Below are positions 53,841-63,401 of a stretch of DNA of 64,000 nucleotides, in pieces. Below the pieces are notes generated by a model. That model had not been told where the DNA came from and ran no database searches. It worked only from the letters and a program-made list of their open reading frames with translations. How positions within the stretch are numbered: position 1 is the first letter of the stretch; the number at the start of each line of letters is the position of its first letter. The position numbers and the translations under genes were made by a program. This stretch comes from Synechococcus sp. PCC 6312 (GTDB taxonomy: Bacteria > Cyanobacteriota > Cyanobacteriia > Thermosynechococcales > Thermosynechococcaceae). The stretch lies in contig NC_019680.1 of assembly GCF_000316685.1 (NCBI RefSeq), positions 745,501-809,500 on the forward strand. The letters run 5' to 3'.

Positions 53841-54269
53841 TCAGACAACCAGGCTATGGCGATCAATCTCAGGCAGGTCATGCCCAACTTGGCTGATGGC
53901 TAAGGTAATGGCGCGCTGGCTAGCTGTTCGATAAATTTGCTTGGGGATAATTAACTGGGCTGACTTAGCTCCCAAGAGGGCCGCCGCTTCGGCCACACTC
54001 CCGGCCTGGACTTGAGTAAAGACTTTCTCAGATGGGTGGGGTGTCCAGAGAGAATTAAGTTGTTCCTTGCTGAAGAACTGTAACTCTAACTGCCAGGCCT
54101 GGGCCAAGTCCTGCAAAGCTTGAGAGTTTTGTTTGCGATCTAAACTGGCAATCCCAATCAAGGCCTGAAAAGAAAGTGCATGGGCCTGGAAGACGTTCCG
54201 GAGAGCAGTCTCTAGATCAGTGCCAGTCACGCCCGCCTGAAACCCAATCCCGGCCCAGAGATTTTTCAC
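53841..54269 (-). CDS. stand-alone CbiG C-terminal / CobE-like domain
   Basis: A 142-residue protein that matches the C-terminal domain of CbiG (also CobE): WAGIGFQAGVTGTDLETAL, LIGIASLDRK and LTIPKQIYR-like LIIPKQIYRTAS. In the anaerobic cobalamin route CbiG opens the delta-lactone of cobalt-precorrin-5A; the small C-terminal domain alone is known as CobE in aerobic pathways, with unclear function. Here the N-terminal and middle CbiG domains are missing. It follows sat by 11 bases on the same strand, an unrelated partner. Start at the conserved MKNLWAGIG. Confidence 0.78.
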   Translation of the reverse strand: MKNLWAGIGFQAGVTGTDLETALRNVFQAHALSFQALIGIASLDRKQNSQALQDLAQAWQLELQFFSKEQLNSLWTPHPSEKVFTQVQAGSVAEAAALLGAKSAQLIIPKQIYRTASQRAITLAISQVGHDLPEIDRHSLVV

Positions 54270-54280
54270 GAGAGATAACG

Positions 54281-55471
54281 TCAGACAGGAACCTGCATGG
54301 CCTGGGCCAATTCCGCAGCCACTTCTGGGCGGGAAAACTCTGGCGGAGGCAATTCACCGCGACGTAACATTTCCCGCACCTTAGTTCCTGATAAATGAAT
54401 ACGCTCCTCGGGTTTGCTGGGGCTAGTTTTGGTAGTGGCCATGGATTGGGTGCGGGTACAGTAAAAGGCGTGTTCAAACATCATCGGGGTAATTCCCAAC
54501 TCATCCCGATCAAATTCGGCAAAAATGTATTGGGCATCATAGGTTCCGTAGTAGTCCCCCACCCCAGCATGATCCCGCCCAACAATAAAATGGGTACACC
54601 CATAGTTTTTCCGCACGAGGGCATGGAAAATCGCTTCTCGAGGCCCGGCATAACGCATCGCCGCAGGATTAATGGCTAAAATAACCCGATCTTGAGGGAA
54701 ATAATGCTCCATCATGATTTCATAACAGCGCATCCGCACATCGGCTGGAATATCATCTTCTTTGGTTGCGCCCACCAGCGGATGTAAAAATAACCCATCT
54801 ACGGTTTCTAAGGCACATTTTTGAATATATTCATGGGCCCGGTGGATGGGATTTCGGGTTTGAAACCCAACAATAGTCCGCCAGCCCCGTTGCCGAAATG
54901 CGGCCCGACTATCCTGAGGATCAATGCAATAACTGGGAAACAGTGGATGGGGGTGACGCTGGAGCAGCCAAATTGGCCCAGCTAAATTGACACTGCCCTG
55001 CTGATAGACTACTTTCACACCCGGATGCTTTGCATCTTCGGTTCGATAGACGAGGCGGGCTTCTTTCTGGGGATCATAGGTATATTTTTCGGCGAGTTGC
55101 ATAACCCCCATAAATTCCCCAGCGGCATCATCTAAACGAATCCACTGGCCAATCTTGAGCGGGTCTGCTACATCTGGGGTGACGGAGAGAGTGACCGGAA
55201 TTGACCAAGGCAGGCCATTAGCCAAGTGCATGGTTTCAACGACTGCATCATAATCGGCCTGAGACATAAATCCGGTTAAGGGGCTAAACCCGCCAATGGC
55301 AATCAACTCCAAATCAGACACTGCCCGGGCATCCAGGGACAAACGCGGTAAGTGCTCCGCTTTGTTTAGCCATTCTTGCGTTTCTGCTGGGGCAACAATC
55401 CGGTTAATGAGTTCACCGCCGTGGGGCAAAATGGCATCTTGAAGGGGGGGAGACTCTAAGGCAATCGTCAA
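54281..55471 (-). CDS. sat: sulfate adenylyltransferase
   Basis: A 396-residue homomeric ATP sulfurylase with the active-site block [18 protein letters not shown] and the second nucleotide block [18 protein letters not shown], followed by [17 protein letters not shown]. It makes adenylyl sulfate from ATP and sulfate, opening sulfate assimilation. No fused APS kinase domain. The CbiG-like gene is directly downstream. Confidence 0.96.
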   Translation of the reverse strand: MTIALESPPLQDAILPHGGELINRIVAPAETQEWLNKAEHLPRLSLDARAVSDLELIAIGGFSPLTGFMSQADYDAVVETMHLANGLPWSIPVTLSVTPDVADPLKIGQWIRLDDAAGEFMGVMQLAEKYTYDPQKEARLVYRTEDAKHPGVKVVYQQGSVNLAGPIWLLQRHPHPLFPSYCIDPQDSRAAFRQRGWRTIVGFQTRNPIHRAHEYIQKCALETVDGLFLHPLVGATKEDDIPADVRMRCYEIMMEHYFPQDRVILAINPAAMRYAGPREAIFHALVRKNYGCTHFIVGRDHAGVGDYYGTYDAQYIFAEFDRDELGITPMMFEHAFYCTRTQSMATTKTSPSKPEERIHLSGTKVREMLRRGELPPPEFSRPEVAAELAQAMQVPV

Positions 55472-55605
55472 AACCGGCTCCTGAAAACGTTACAAAACTG
55501 AAGAAATTCTTAAGATGAGTGCATATTACCGTAATTTGGGGTGTGATCCAGGCCCCTGGGATTGCAAGCATTTGGCTGAGTGGATTCCGAAAATTTTGAT
55601 CAGGT

Positions 55606-56373
55606 CTATCCCTGCGGTTGGGGAATCACGATAAAGCCAGTATCTAAGTAATCCTGACTCTGAGTTGGCTGGGGCCGAAATTCTTGACCACCGAGAACCC
55701 AGTTTTTTTCTAGGCCCCAGGCCCACCAATAGGCTCCCATATAGGCGCAAATGAGGGCATCCAGTTGATCTTCAATGGCTTTGAGTTGTTTAAGTGACAC
55801 TTGCGCCGGAATCTCGGGTAGTTCAGCAATCTCCAGAGGTGGATGCAACTGAGGAAATTTTTCGAGGATGAGGTTTCGCAATTGGTTTAACCCGGCCTGG
55901 CGTGCTGCAATCCGGCCCTTTTTGTACTTGATGATTTGATTGAGGTTAAATAACTGCACTGTACCTGCATGGGGAAAGACTTCAATCTGGTAGCGTCCGG
56001 GTTCTCTGGCCTGGATGATTGGGGCATGATTGAACCCCCGCTCTCGGAGCAATTCAGAAAACCCGACCGTTCGGGCTGCGAAGGATAATCCTTGATTGGC
56101 CGGATAACAGCCAGCATTGTACCGCCCTAGACGTTGATGGGCCTGGCGATCACAGGTACGCATTCCCGTGGCATTCGGAATCAGGGTCGGGGCATCAACT
56201 GCAACCAGGCCTGGGGCATTATCCGGCAACCAACTCTCAACCCAGGCCAAGACGGCCTCTAGATCAATCTCACAGCGGAGATCCATCAGTCGCAACTGAG
56301 AGGAATCCCAGGCCAAGGAACATAATCCTGACGCACCCGATACCCAACCGAGATCAACTCCCAAAAAGTACAT
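55606..56373 (-). CDS. DUF429 domain protein
   Basis: A 255-residue protein of the DUF429 family, an RNase H-like/actin-like fold: MYFLGVDLGWVSGASGLC with the first acidic residue, LVAVDAPTLIPN with the second, CDRQAHQRLGRYNAGCYPAN and YQIEVFPHAG, then DQLDALICAYMGAYW near the C-terminus with another pair of Asp. The Asp set suggests nuclease or phosphotransfer chemistry, but no function has been shown that I know of. It ends after a variable tail (TGFIVIPQPQG) and lies 27 bases downstream of the ctp gene. Confidence 0.85.
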   Translation of the reverse strand: MYFLGVDLGWVSGASGLCSLAWDSSQLRLMDLRCEIDLEAVLAWVESWLPDNAPGLVAVDAPTLIPNATGMRTCDRQAHQRLGRYNAGCYPANQGLSFAARTVGFSELLRERGFNHAPIIQAREPGRYQIEVFPHAGTVQLFNLNQIIKYKKGRIAARQAGLNQLRNLILEKFPQLHPPLEIAELPEIPAQVSLKQLKAIEDQLDALICAYMGAYWWAWGLEKNWVLGGQEFRPQPTQSQDYLDTGFIVIPQPQG

Positions 56374-56400
56374 CCATAGCCTACAGAAGTGGGAAATAGA

Positions 56401-57699
56401 CTAGGGTGTAGAACTGGCAGGGGCAGGTTTTTGAGCCTGTTTTTGTTGGGCTAAAACTTCCTGATTCAGGATAGACAGGGCTTTGGCATATTGGGGATCT
56501 TTAGGGGTAGCAATGTCATCTCGGGTGAGACTTTCCCGTTGGGCCTCGGTAATCTTCACCTCCACATCCGGCTCAATCCCTTTTTTATTGATGTCTCGGC
56601 CGCTGGGGGTATAGTATTTGGCAATGGTGACGGCCATCCCAGACCCCTCGCCCACTGGCTGCACCGACTGTACCAAGCCCTTCCCAAAGGATTTTGTTCC
56701 CACCAAGACCGCCCGTTTGTTGTCCTGCAATGCACCGGCCAAAATTTCACTGGCACTGGCAGAACCTCCATCAATCAGCACCACCAAAGGTTTATCCGTT
56801 AAAAAGCCCCGCCCCGCCCGCAAGCGATCGGCTTCTCCCTGGCGATTTATCGTCGAAACAATCGTACCTTGGGGTAAAAACATCCGGGCAATTTCTGCAC
56901 TGGAGAACAAGAGTCCGCCTGGATTCGAGCGCAGGTCAAGAATAAAGCCCGTTACCCCCTGTTTTTCCTGTTCCCGAATGGCATTCCGCATTTCCCCAGC
57001 CGCATTTGAACTGAACTGAACAAGGCGAATATAGCCAATGGGGCCATTGGGGGTTTGGCGGATACTGGCTTTGACGGGGTGAATTTCAATCCGGGCCCGA
57101 GTCAAGACCCTATCAAAGGTTTCGTTACCCCGTTTGATGGTGAGGGTCACTTTGGTGTTTACTTGCCCCCGGATCATGCCCACCGCTTCGTTCAAATCCA
57201 TGCCTTTAGTGGGTTTATTATCAATCTTGAGAATAATATCTTTGGCAAGGATTCCGGCTTCGGCGGCGGGACTGCCTTCAACGGGAGAAACCACCGTAAT
57301 ATCCTTAGTTTTCTCATCTTGGGTAATGGTGATCCCGACCCCGGTTAATTCCCCTGAGGTTTCAATCTGCATTGAGCGAAACTGCTCTGGATCCATAAAG
57401 CGGGTGTAGGGATCATTGAGTTTCTCCAGCATTTCCCGAGCGGCTGTGTAGGCCTGATCGGGAGTGGTATAGGTTTTGGAGAGAAACTCCCGGCGAACGG
57501 CGCGCCAATCTTGCCCATTAAAGGTGGCATCTACATACTCACGATCAATCACCTGCCAGACTTCATCCACCAGTTCTTTGGGACTTTGGCGGAACCCGGC
57601 CCAACTTTTAGACGGGTGTAACTCTGCCCCAGCTAAGGCAACAGCTACGGTTAACAAGGCGGTGGCTCCAACAACAAGTCCTTGCTTTTTTAGACCCAT
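56401..57699 (-). CDS. carboxyl-terminal processing protease (S41 family)
   Basis: A 432-residue protease with an N-terminal signal/anchor (about 6-26), a PDZ domain (about 105-190) and the S41 core. The Ser-Lys dyad is S315 in GGSASASEI and K340 in TKSFGKG, with the normal 25-residue spacing. Cyanobacteria have CtpA (needed to mature photosystem II D1), CtpB and CtpC; which of these it is cannot be decided here, though the lack of extra domains favours A or B. It acts in the lumen or periplasm. The last 25 residues are Gln/Ala/Pro-rich. Confidence 0.93.
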   Translation of the reverse strand: MGLKKQGLVVGATALLTVAVALAGAELHPSKSWAGFRQSPKELVDEVWQVIDREYVDATFNGQDWRAVRREFLSKTYTTPDQAYTAAREMLEKLNDPYTRFMDPEQFRSMQIETSGELTGVGITITQDEKTKDITVVSPVEGSPAAEAGILAKDIILKIDNKPTKGMDLNEAVGMIRGQVNTKVTLTIKRGNETFDRVLTRARIEIHPVKASIRQTPNGPIGYIRLVQFSSNAAGEMRNAIREQEKQGVTGFILDLRSNPGGLLFSSAEIARMFLPQGTIVSTINRQGEADRLRAGRGFLTDKPLVVLIDGGSASASEILAGALQDNKRAVLVGTKSFGKGLVQSVQPVGEGSGMAVTIAKYYTPSGRDINKKGIEPDVEVKITEAQRESLTRDDIATPKDPQYAKALSILNQEVLAQQKQAQKPAPASSTP

Positions 57700-57772
57700 G
57701 ATATTTTCCTAGCACTGGTTGGGATCCAATCTAGCATAGGGAATTTGGGACGGCCAGGTCGGCCGGAGAAGA

Positions 57773-58990
57773 CTAGGGATCAACCCAGCGATCATCGGAT
57801 TTAATCAGATCAATTAAGGCGGCGACCCCCTGATCTTCGGGAACTTTTGTCACCTCATCTCGTCCGCGATAGAGCGAAATATAACCCGGTTGTTTGCCCA
57901 CATAGCCATAATCCGCATCGGCCATTTCCCCCGGCCCGTTGACGATGCACCCCATGACGGCAATATTCAGGCCGGTTAAGTGATTGGTGGCATTCCGAAC
58001 TTTTTGGAGGACTTCCTCAAGGTTAAAGAGGGTGCGGCCACAGGAGGGACAGGCCACGTATTCCACCATAGTCCGGCGTAACCCCAAGGCCTGGAGAATC
58101 CCATAGCAAACCGGGATTTCTTTTTCAGGCGCTTCTGTTAAGGAGACCCGAATCGTATCCCCAATCCCCTCTGCTAAAAGGGTGCCAATGCCGGCCGTAG
58201 ATTTAATCCGGCCATATTCCCCATCGCCAGCTTCGGTGACACCCAAATGTAAGGGATAATCCATGCCCAATTCATCCATCCGTTTGACCATGAGGCGATT
58301 GGCCGCAATCATCACGGGGACACGAGAGGCTTTCAGGGAAATTTCCAGGTTATAGAAATTCATGTCCTCACAGAGGCGGATAAACTCGAGGGCCGATTCC
58401 ACCATGCCTGCGGGAGTGTCCCCATAGGTAAAGAGCATCCGTTCCGCCAAGGAGCCATGATTTACCCCAATCCGCATGGACTTATTTTGATCCCGCAGAG
58501 AAATCACTAATGGTTCGAGGGTTTCCCGGATTTTTTCGCCAATTTCATCAAACTCGGCCTGGGTGTATTCGGTGCGGTCGGCTTTTGGTTTTTCAAAGAC
58601 ATACAGGCCGGGGTTAATTCGCACATTATCCACATATTTAGAAACTTCTAGGGCAATTTTCATCCCATTGTGGTGAACATCTGCGACTAGGGGCACGGGT
58701 TGATAGGTTTTTTCTAGGGTTGCCCGAATCTCGGCCATGGCTTTGGCGTGGGCCATACTGGGAACGGTCACCCGGACAATTTCACAGCCAATTTCATGGA
58801 GCCGCCGAATTCCGGCCACTGCTCCCGGAATATCCAAGGTATCTTCGTTAATCATGGACTGAACCGCCACGGGATAGCCGCCACCAATGGTAATTGACCC
58901 GACCGGCACTGGGCGAGTTTTGCGCCGAACAATACCAACTTCAGTGGTTTCCGGGGGAGTTGTGGAGACAGGGGGAGAGAGAGTTTGCAT
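57773..58990 (-). CDS. ispG: 4-hydroxy-3-methylbut-2-enyl-diphosphate synthase
   Basis: A 405-residue enzyme of the MEP isoprenoid pathway. The substrate barrel has [16 protein letters not shown] and [12 protein letters not shown]. The 4Fe-4S ligands lie in [10 protein letters not shown] and [19 protein letters not shown], with the Glu that completes the cluster. It converts MEcPP to HMBPP using ferredoxin in cyanobacteria. The N-terminal 20 residues are a variable tail. It sits upstream of ctp on the same strand across 73 bases. Confidence 0.96.
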   Translation of the reverse strand: MQTLSPPVSTTPPETTEVGIVRRKTRPVPVGSITIGGGYPVAVQSMINEDTLDIPGAVAGIRRLHEIGCEIVRVTVPSMAHAKAMAEIRATLEKTYQPVPLVADVHHNGMKIALEVSKYVDNVRINPGLYVFEKPKADRTEYTQAEFDEIGEKIRETLEPLVISLRDQNKSMRIGVNHGSLAERMLFTYGDTPAGMVESALEFIRLCEDMNFYNLEISLKASRVPVMIAANRLMVKRMDELGMDYPLHLGVTEAGDGEYGRIKSTAGIGTLLAEGIGDTIRVSLTEAPEKEIPVCYGILQALGLRRTMVEYVACPSCGRTLFNLEEVLQKVRNATNHLTGLNIAVMGCIVNGPGEMADADYGYVGKQPGYISLYRGRDEVTKVPEDQGVAALIDLIKSDDRWVDP

Positions 58991-59190
58991 AGATTCTCAG
59001 GCCAGCCAGATATGCGACACATAAGTACATCCTAAGGGGGATGTTCCTCAGCGCAAATATTTTTCGTTACTTTGAAATTTCGAGATAATAAATTTAGAGA
59101 AATAATTTTATTGAGGTCAATGTCAAGGGGTATGTGATGCGCTCTGAAGCTTTTAATCTGAGGAGGCTCAAGGTCTCTTTTACTCTTTTC

Positions 59191-59640
59191 CTATGATCTG
59201 TGTGTCCCTAAGTCTTCTAGCCGAGCTTGCATATTCCTCAACTCCGTTTGATTGTTGGCGGGGCTATGAGGAGAGGGGAGGTCTAGATTTGGCCAATTCT
59301 CCAGGCCAGCACAGGGGCAACTCGCGGGCGGTAAACCATTTTGGGGTAGGGCAATGGGCATAGAACAGCGGGCGCAAGGGGTAATGTCCCACTGCTGTTG
59401 CTGAAGTTGGGCGATGGTTTCCTGAGTGCCTTCTAAGTAGCAATCCCCGGCCTGGCCAGAGTTAACATAGGCCCAACAGGCTTCAAATTCCTGACTATAA
59501 CCTCCAGGCACCAGAATCAGACTGGGACAGAGTTGGGCTTGTCCAGATTTGATATACAGTTTTTTTCCCAATTGGAACCAGTGGGCGAGATAGGCTTTGA
59601 TCGGGTCTGGGGTTGTCAGTTGAGCATCATCCCGTTGCAT
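59191..59640 (-). CDS. cyanobacterial hypothetical protein with a four-cysteine cluster
   Basis: From ATG 59640 (GAGAG just before it) the protein has 149 residues. Residues 10-80 are a compact domain (DPIKAYLAHWFQLGKKLYI and LILVPGGYSQEFEACWAYV). They are followed by CARCSMPI and CPCAGL, four cysteines in two pairs that could bind zinc, and by a polar tail. The longer frame to 59709 has no support. I do not recognise a named family. It is alone, convergent to nothing and divergent from the cation diffusion facilitator gene. Confidence 0.55.
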   Translation of the reverse strand: MQRDDAQLTTPDPIKAYLAHWFQLGKKLYIKSGQAQLCPSLILVPGGYSQEFEACWAYVNSGQAGDCYLEGTQETIAQLQQQQWDITPCARCSMPIALPQNGLPPASCPCAGLENWPNLDLPSPHSPANNQTELRNMQARLEDLGTHRS

Positions 59641-59842
59641 CTCTCGCTCTCTTGATCCATAGTTTCTTTTTCTAGGGTAGTGCGCCCATCCCCCGACCAA
59701 GGTATTCAACGGATTTATTTAACACTTAATGTCTTGAAATTGGTGGGACAACTGCGGGGCCTGGTTGCGCTTTACCCTTTAAGATCCCTCCATAGTCCAT
59801 CACGCTCAACCGACTCCCTAATCCCTTGCAATCTCCTCCCCT

Positions 59843-60766
59843 ATGAGCCATTCCCATCATCACCATCACGGACATTCCCATACTCCCAAGCAGTTTACCC
59901 AGGCCTTTCAGATTGGCTTGATCTTAAATATAAGTCTGGTGGTTCTAGAAGTTGTGGCTGGCTTGTGGTCTAATTCCTTGGCCCTGCTGAGTGATGCGGG
60001 TCATAACCTGAGTGATGTTTTGGGCTTGGTGCTGGCCTGGGGAGCAAGTTATTTGGCCCGGCGGAAAACCTCGGCGCAAAAAACCTACGGTTGGCGGAAG
60101 GCTTCGATTTTGGCTGCCTTGTTTAATGCCATTTTTTTGATGGTGGTGACAGGAGGCCTGGCCTGGGAGGCTCTCAAACGGTTAATGAACCCTGGCCCAG
60201 TGGAAGAGATTACGGTGATCTGGGTGGCCAGTTTAGCCTTGGTCATTAATGGCGGCACGGCCTGGCTGTTTGCGGCAGGGCGAAAGGGAGATTTGAATAT
60301 TCGGGGGGCGTTTCTGCACATGATGTCCGATGCTTTGGTCTCCTTGGGGGTCATTGTCGCCGCAGTTTTGATTCTCCTGACAGGTTGGTTTTGGTTAGAC
60401 CCCCTGGTGACATTACTGATTGGCATCTTGATTATCTATACAACCTGGGATTTATTGCGGGATGCTTTGACCCTCAGTTTAGATGGTGTGCCGAAGTCCA
60501 TTGATACCCAGGCCGTGCGGGACTATCTCAATCACAGGCCTGGAGTCGGACAAATCCATGATCTCCATATTTGGGCAATGAGCACAACTGAAACGGCTTT
60601 GACGGCCCACCTCGTCATGGAGTCGGGGTATCCAGGGGATTGCTTTTTGCATGAGACTACGGCGGAACTCCAGGCTCATTTTGGGATTGACCATGCCACG
60701 TTACAAATTGAACTGGGTGATTCGCCCCAGGCCTGTACTTTAATCCATGACCCCCACGGTTATTGA
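59843..60766 (+). CDS. cation diffusion facilitator (zinc/cobalt efflux)
   Basis: A 307-residue CDF protein with an N-terminal histidine run (MSHSHHHHHGHSH) that can bind metal, six transmembrane helices and the transport-site pairs HNLSD (helix 2) and HMMSD (helix 5), i.e. two HxxxD sites, the pattern of zinc-transporting CzcD/ZitB. A C-terminal cytoplasmic domain (DLHIWAMSTTETALTAHL) follows. It exports Zn and perhaps Co or Cd against protons. No metal regulator is adjacent. Confidence 0.92.
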   Translation: MSHSHHHHHGHSHTPKQFTQAFQIGLILNISLVVLEVVAGLWSNSLALLSDAGHNLSDVLGLVLAWGASYLARRKTSAQKTYGWRKASILAALFNAIFLMVVTGGLAWEALKRLMNPGPVEEITVIWVASLALVINGGTAWLFAAGRKGDLNIRGAFLHMMSDALVSLGVIVAAVLILLTGWFWLDPLVTLLIGILIIYTTWDLLRDALTLSLDGVPKSIDTQAVRDYLNHRPGVGQIHDLHIWAMSTTETALTAHLVMESGYPGDCFLHETTAELQAHFGIDHATLQIELGDSPQACTLIHDPHGY

Positions 60767-60776
60767 TGGCCAAGGC

Positions 60777-61229
60777 TTAGGGAAACTCTTGCATTTGTTC
60801 ATAGGTTTTGTAGCCTTTTTCGGGACTAACCCACTCAACTAAGGTGACTTTGACCCGCCCGCCTTGGTTCACCATGAGTTGGGCCCGGCCTTCTTCCCCG
60901 GTGAGTAGATTTTGGGGTTGGAGCGCGGCTTTCCCAGCAAAGAGAAGTTTTTGACTGTTGGGGGCGTAAATTTCGTAATTGATAAAGACTTTATTAACGG
61001 TGCCACTGGTATTATTGACTGCATTTACCTTCAAGGTATAGAACCAGGCCCCGGCAATTTGTTCACTTTGAATTTGAGCCGCAGTAACTCGGACAATTTT
61101 GGCGTTTGATTCTTTCTCCGCCGCTAGCTTAATTTTCGGCCCAGGTCCTTGCACAGATAGAGACGGGAAAGCTTGAGGCTCCGGAGGCAACCCACTCAGC
61201 AACAGGAAGGCAGTCAAATAGGGCAACAT
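60777..61229 (-). CDS. secreted protein of unknown function
   Basis: A 150-residue protein with a short signal peptide (MLPYLTAFLLLSGLPPEPQA) and a beta-rich domain (WFYTLKVNAVNNTSGTVNKV, then INYEIYAPNSQKLLFAGKA). The layout resembles small immunoglobulin-like FxLYD-type domains, but I cannot assign a family with certainty. It ends 10 bases from the convergent CDF stop. Predicted location is periplasm or cell surface. Confidence 0.55.
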   Translation of the reverse strand: MLPYLTAFLLLSGLPPEPQAFPSLSVQGPGPKIKLAAEKESNAKIVRVTAAQIQSEQIAGAWFYTLKVNAVNNTSGTVNKVFINYEIYAPNSQKLLFAGKAALQPQNLLTGEEGRAQLMVNQGGRVKVTLVEWVSPEKGYKTYEQMQEFP

Positions 61230-61332
61230 TTAGGTTTAGTCCTCAACATGAACAACAGGAGCCGCCAAGGGAGTGATCCCCATTATGGTAAAGTTGATAG
61301 CGACAAAATAATCATACGGTTGCCTTAATTTT

Positions 61333-62733
61333 ATGCCTGATTCGCCGCTCCCTGTTGCGCATGTGATTGGCCTGGGCAAGTCGGGAATAGCAGCGGCCCA
61401 ACTCCTCCAGGGGCAAGGATGGCAAGTTATCCTGAGCGATCGGGGACAATCCGCAACCTTAGAAGCCCAGGCCAAGCAACTTCAGTCCCAAGGGATTCAA
61501 GTTTTGCTCAATTACAGTTTTACCTGGCCTCTTGCGCCTGAACCCAAGCTTATACCCCCTGAATTAGTGGTGATTAGTCCGGGAGTTCCTTGGCATAACC
61601 CAGGCCTGGTGGCGGCCCGTCAAGCAGGGATTCCAGTGATTGGGGAAGTGGAATTGGCCTGGCAAACCTTGCGGGATATTCCTTGGGTCGGGATTACAGG
61701 CACTAATGGCAAAACCACCACCACAGCCTTAACGGCGGCCATTTTCCAAGCAGCAGGTCTCCAAGCCCCAGCCTGTGGCAATATTGGCTATTCCATTTGT
61801 GATGTGGCTCGGTCGCAAAAATTTCAACACCAGACCCTGGATTGGGTGATTGCCGAAATTAGTAGTTATCAACTGGAATCGAAGCCAACCCTTGTCCCTA
61901 AAATTGCTATCTGGACAACCTTAACCCCAGATCATCTGGAACGACACGGCAGTTTAGATAATTACTGTGCTGCTAAATGCATATTACTTGACCAGGCCCA
62001 GTATCAAGTCCTCAATGGTGATGACCCCTATTTACGCCGAAATCTAGTTGAACGGTATCCCCAGGCCTGGTGGACCAGTACAAGGGGGGTAGGCGATTTA
62101 CCCAATGGGGGAGAGCGGGGGGTTTATATCCAAGGGGGATGGGTGATGACAGGGAGCGAAAAACTATTCCCGGCGACTGCCCTGAAAATGCCTGGAGTTC
62201 ACAATCAACAGAATTTATTATTAGCGGTTGCAGCGGCCCATTTGGCGGGTATTTCACCAGAAGCGATGTTGACGGGGATTAGTCATTTTCCTGGAGTCGC
62301 CCATCGATTAGAGCATATTGTGACGTGGCAAGGGATTGAGTTTATTAATGACAGTAAAGCTACCAATTATGACGCTGCGGAAATTGGCTTAACGGCGGTT
62401 TCTGGGCCAGTCATTTTGATTGCTGGAGGACAAAGTAAAAAAGGAGAAGCCCAGGCCTGGTTACAGTTAATTCAACAAAAAGTCGTCCAAGTGTTTTTGA
62501 TTGGGGACGCAGCCAGAGAATTTAGCGAACTCTTAACAGGGGTTGGTTACGGGGCCTGGGAAAATGTGCAAACCTTGGATCAAGCCATGATCAAAGCCAA
62601 GGAACTCGCTCCCCAAGTCAAGGCAAAAACGATTCTCTTTTCCCCGGCCTGTGCCAGCTTTGACCAATATCGAAACTTTGAAGAACGGGGCGACCATTTC
62701 CGTCAGCTTTGCCCACATGAACGAACCCCATAG
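61333..62733 (+). CDS. murD: UDP-N-acetylmuramoylalanine-D-glutamate ligase
   Basis: A 466-residue Mur ligase. An N-terminal Rossmann domain ([15 protein letters not shown]) is followed by the ATP P-loop [14 protein letters not shown], the central [23 protein letters not shown] and the C-terminal [17 protein letters not shown], which binds D-Glu. It adds D-glutamate to UDP-MurNAc-L-Ala in peptidoglycan synthesis. It stands alone rather than in a dcw cluster, as is usual in cyanobacteria. It contains three CCAGGCCTGG palindromes. Confidence 0.96.
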   Translation: MPDSPLPVAHVIGLGKSGIAAAQLLQGQGWQVILSDRGQSATLEAQAKQLQSQGIQVLLNYSFTWPLAPEPKLIPPELVVISPGVPWHNPGLVAARQAGIPVIGEVELAWQTLRDIPWVGITGTNGKTTTTALTAAIFQAAGLQAPACGNIGYSICDVARSQKFQHQTLDWVIAEISSYQLESKPTLVPKIAIWTTLTPDHLERHGSLDNYCAAKCILLDQAQYQVLNGDDPYLRRNLVERYPQAWWTSTRGVGDLPNGGERGVYIQGGWVMTGSEKLFPATALKMPGVHNQQNLLLAVAAAHLAGISPEAMLTGISHFPGVAHRLEHIVTWQGIEFINDSKATNYDAAEIGLTAVSGPVILIAGGQSKKGEAQAWLQLIQQKVVQVFLIGDAAREFSELLTGVGYGAWENVQTLDQAMIKAKELAPQVKAKTILFSPACASFDQYRNFEERGDHFRQLCPHERTP

Positions 62734-62759
62734 CTCGACTGTATTCTGATTAATTACAA

Positions 62760-63356
62760 CTAAACCTTAGCCAGCGTAACCCGACCGGATTGGTTTTGAT
62801 ATTTGCCTTGACGGTCAGCATAGGTGGTTTCGCAAGGGTCACCCTCAAAAAAGAGTAACTGGGCGACTCCCTCATTGGCATAGACCCGACAGTCGGCACT
62901 CGAGGCATTGGAAAACTCTAAGGTAATTCCCTCGCCGGCCCACCCTGCTTCTAGAGGTGTAATGTTGACGATCAGGCCAACCCGAGCATAGGTACTTTTC
63001 CCCAGGCAAATGGCTGTAACGTTTGGGGGCATCTGGATAGACTCTAAGCTAACTCCCAGGCCATAGGAATTGGCGGGAATAATGAAATAGCTGCCATACG
63101 GGTCTGTCTGTAATTCCACTGGCTCCAAATTGCCGGGATTAAAATTCTTCGGATTCACAACGGTTCCGGGAATATGCTTAAACACCAACATCTCTTGGGG
63201 CGATAGGCGAATATCATAGCCGTAACTGGAAACCCCATAGCTAATGACAGGGATTAAAGTCCCATCCTGATCAACTTTGCGAACTTGGGCCGCTTCAAAG
63301 GGTGTAATCATCCCCAAACGGGCCTGCTCAACAATCCAGCGGTCATTTTTAATCAT
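62760..63356 (-). CDS. dcd: dCTP deaminase
   Basis: A 198-residue trimeric dCTP deaminase with SSYGYDIRLSP, SYFIIPANSYGLGVSLE and the catalytic segment ITPLEAGWAGEGITLEFSNA, where the Glu of WAGEGITLE lies in the active site. It deaminates dCTP to dUTP for thymidylate synthesis; no fused dUTPase is seen. Convergent with murD. It lies 45 bases downstream of nothing on its strand except the hydrolase gene's other side. Confidence 0.93.
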   Translation of the reverse strand: MIKNDRWIVEQARLGMITPFEAAQVRKVDQDGTLIPVISYGVSSYGYDIRLSPQEMLVFKHIPGTVVNPKNFNPGNLEPVELQTDPYGSYFIIPANSYGLGVSLESIQMPPNVTAICLGKSTYARVGLIVNITPLEAGWAGEGITLEFSNASSADCRVYANEGVAQLLFFEGDPCETTYADRQGKYQNQSGRVTLAKV

Positions 63357-63401
63357 GGGAGAATCACAATTTCTAAGGGGTTTGGAGGTGCATTTCCTAC
63401 T

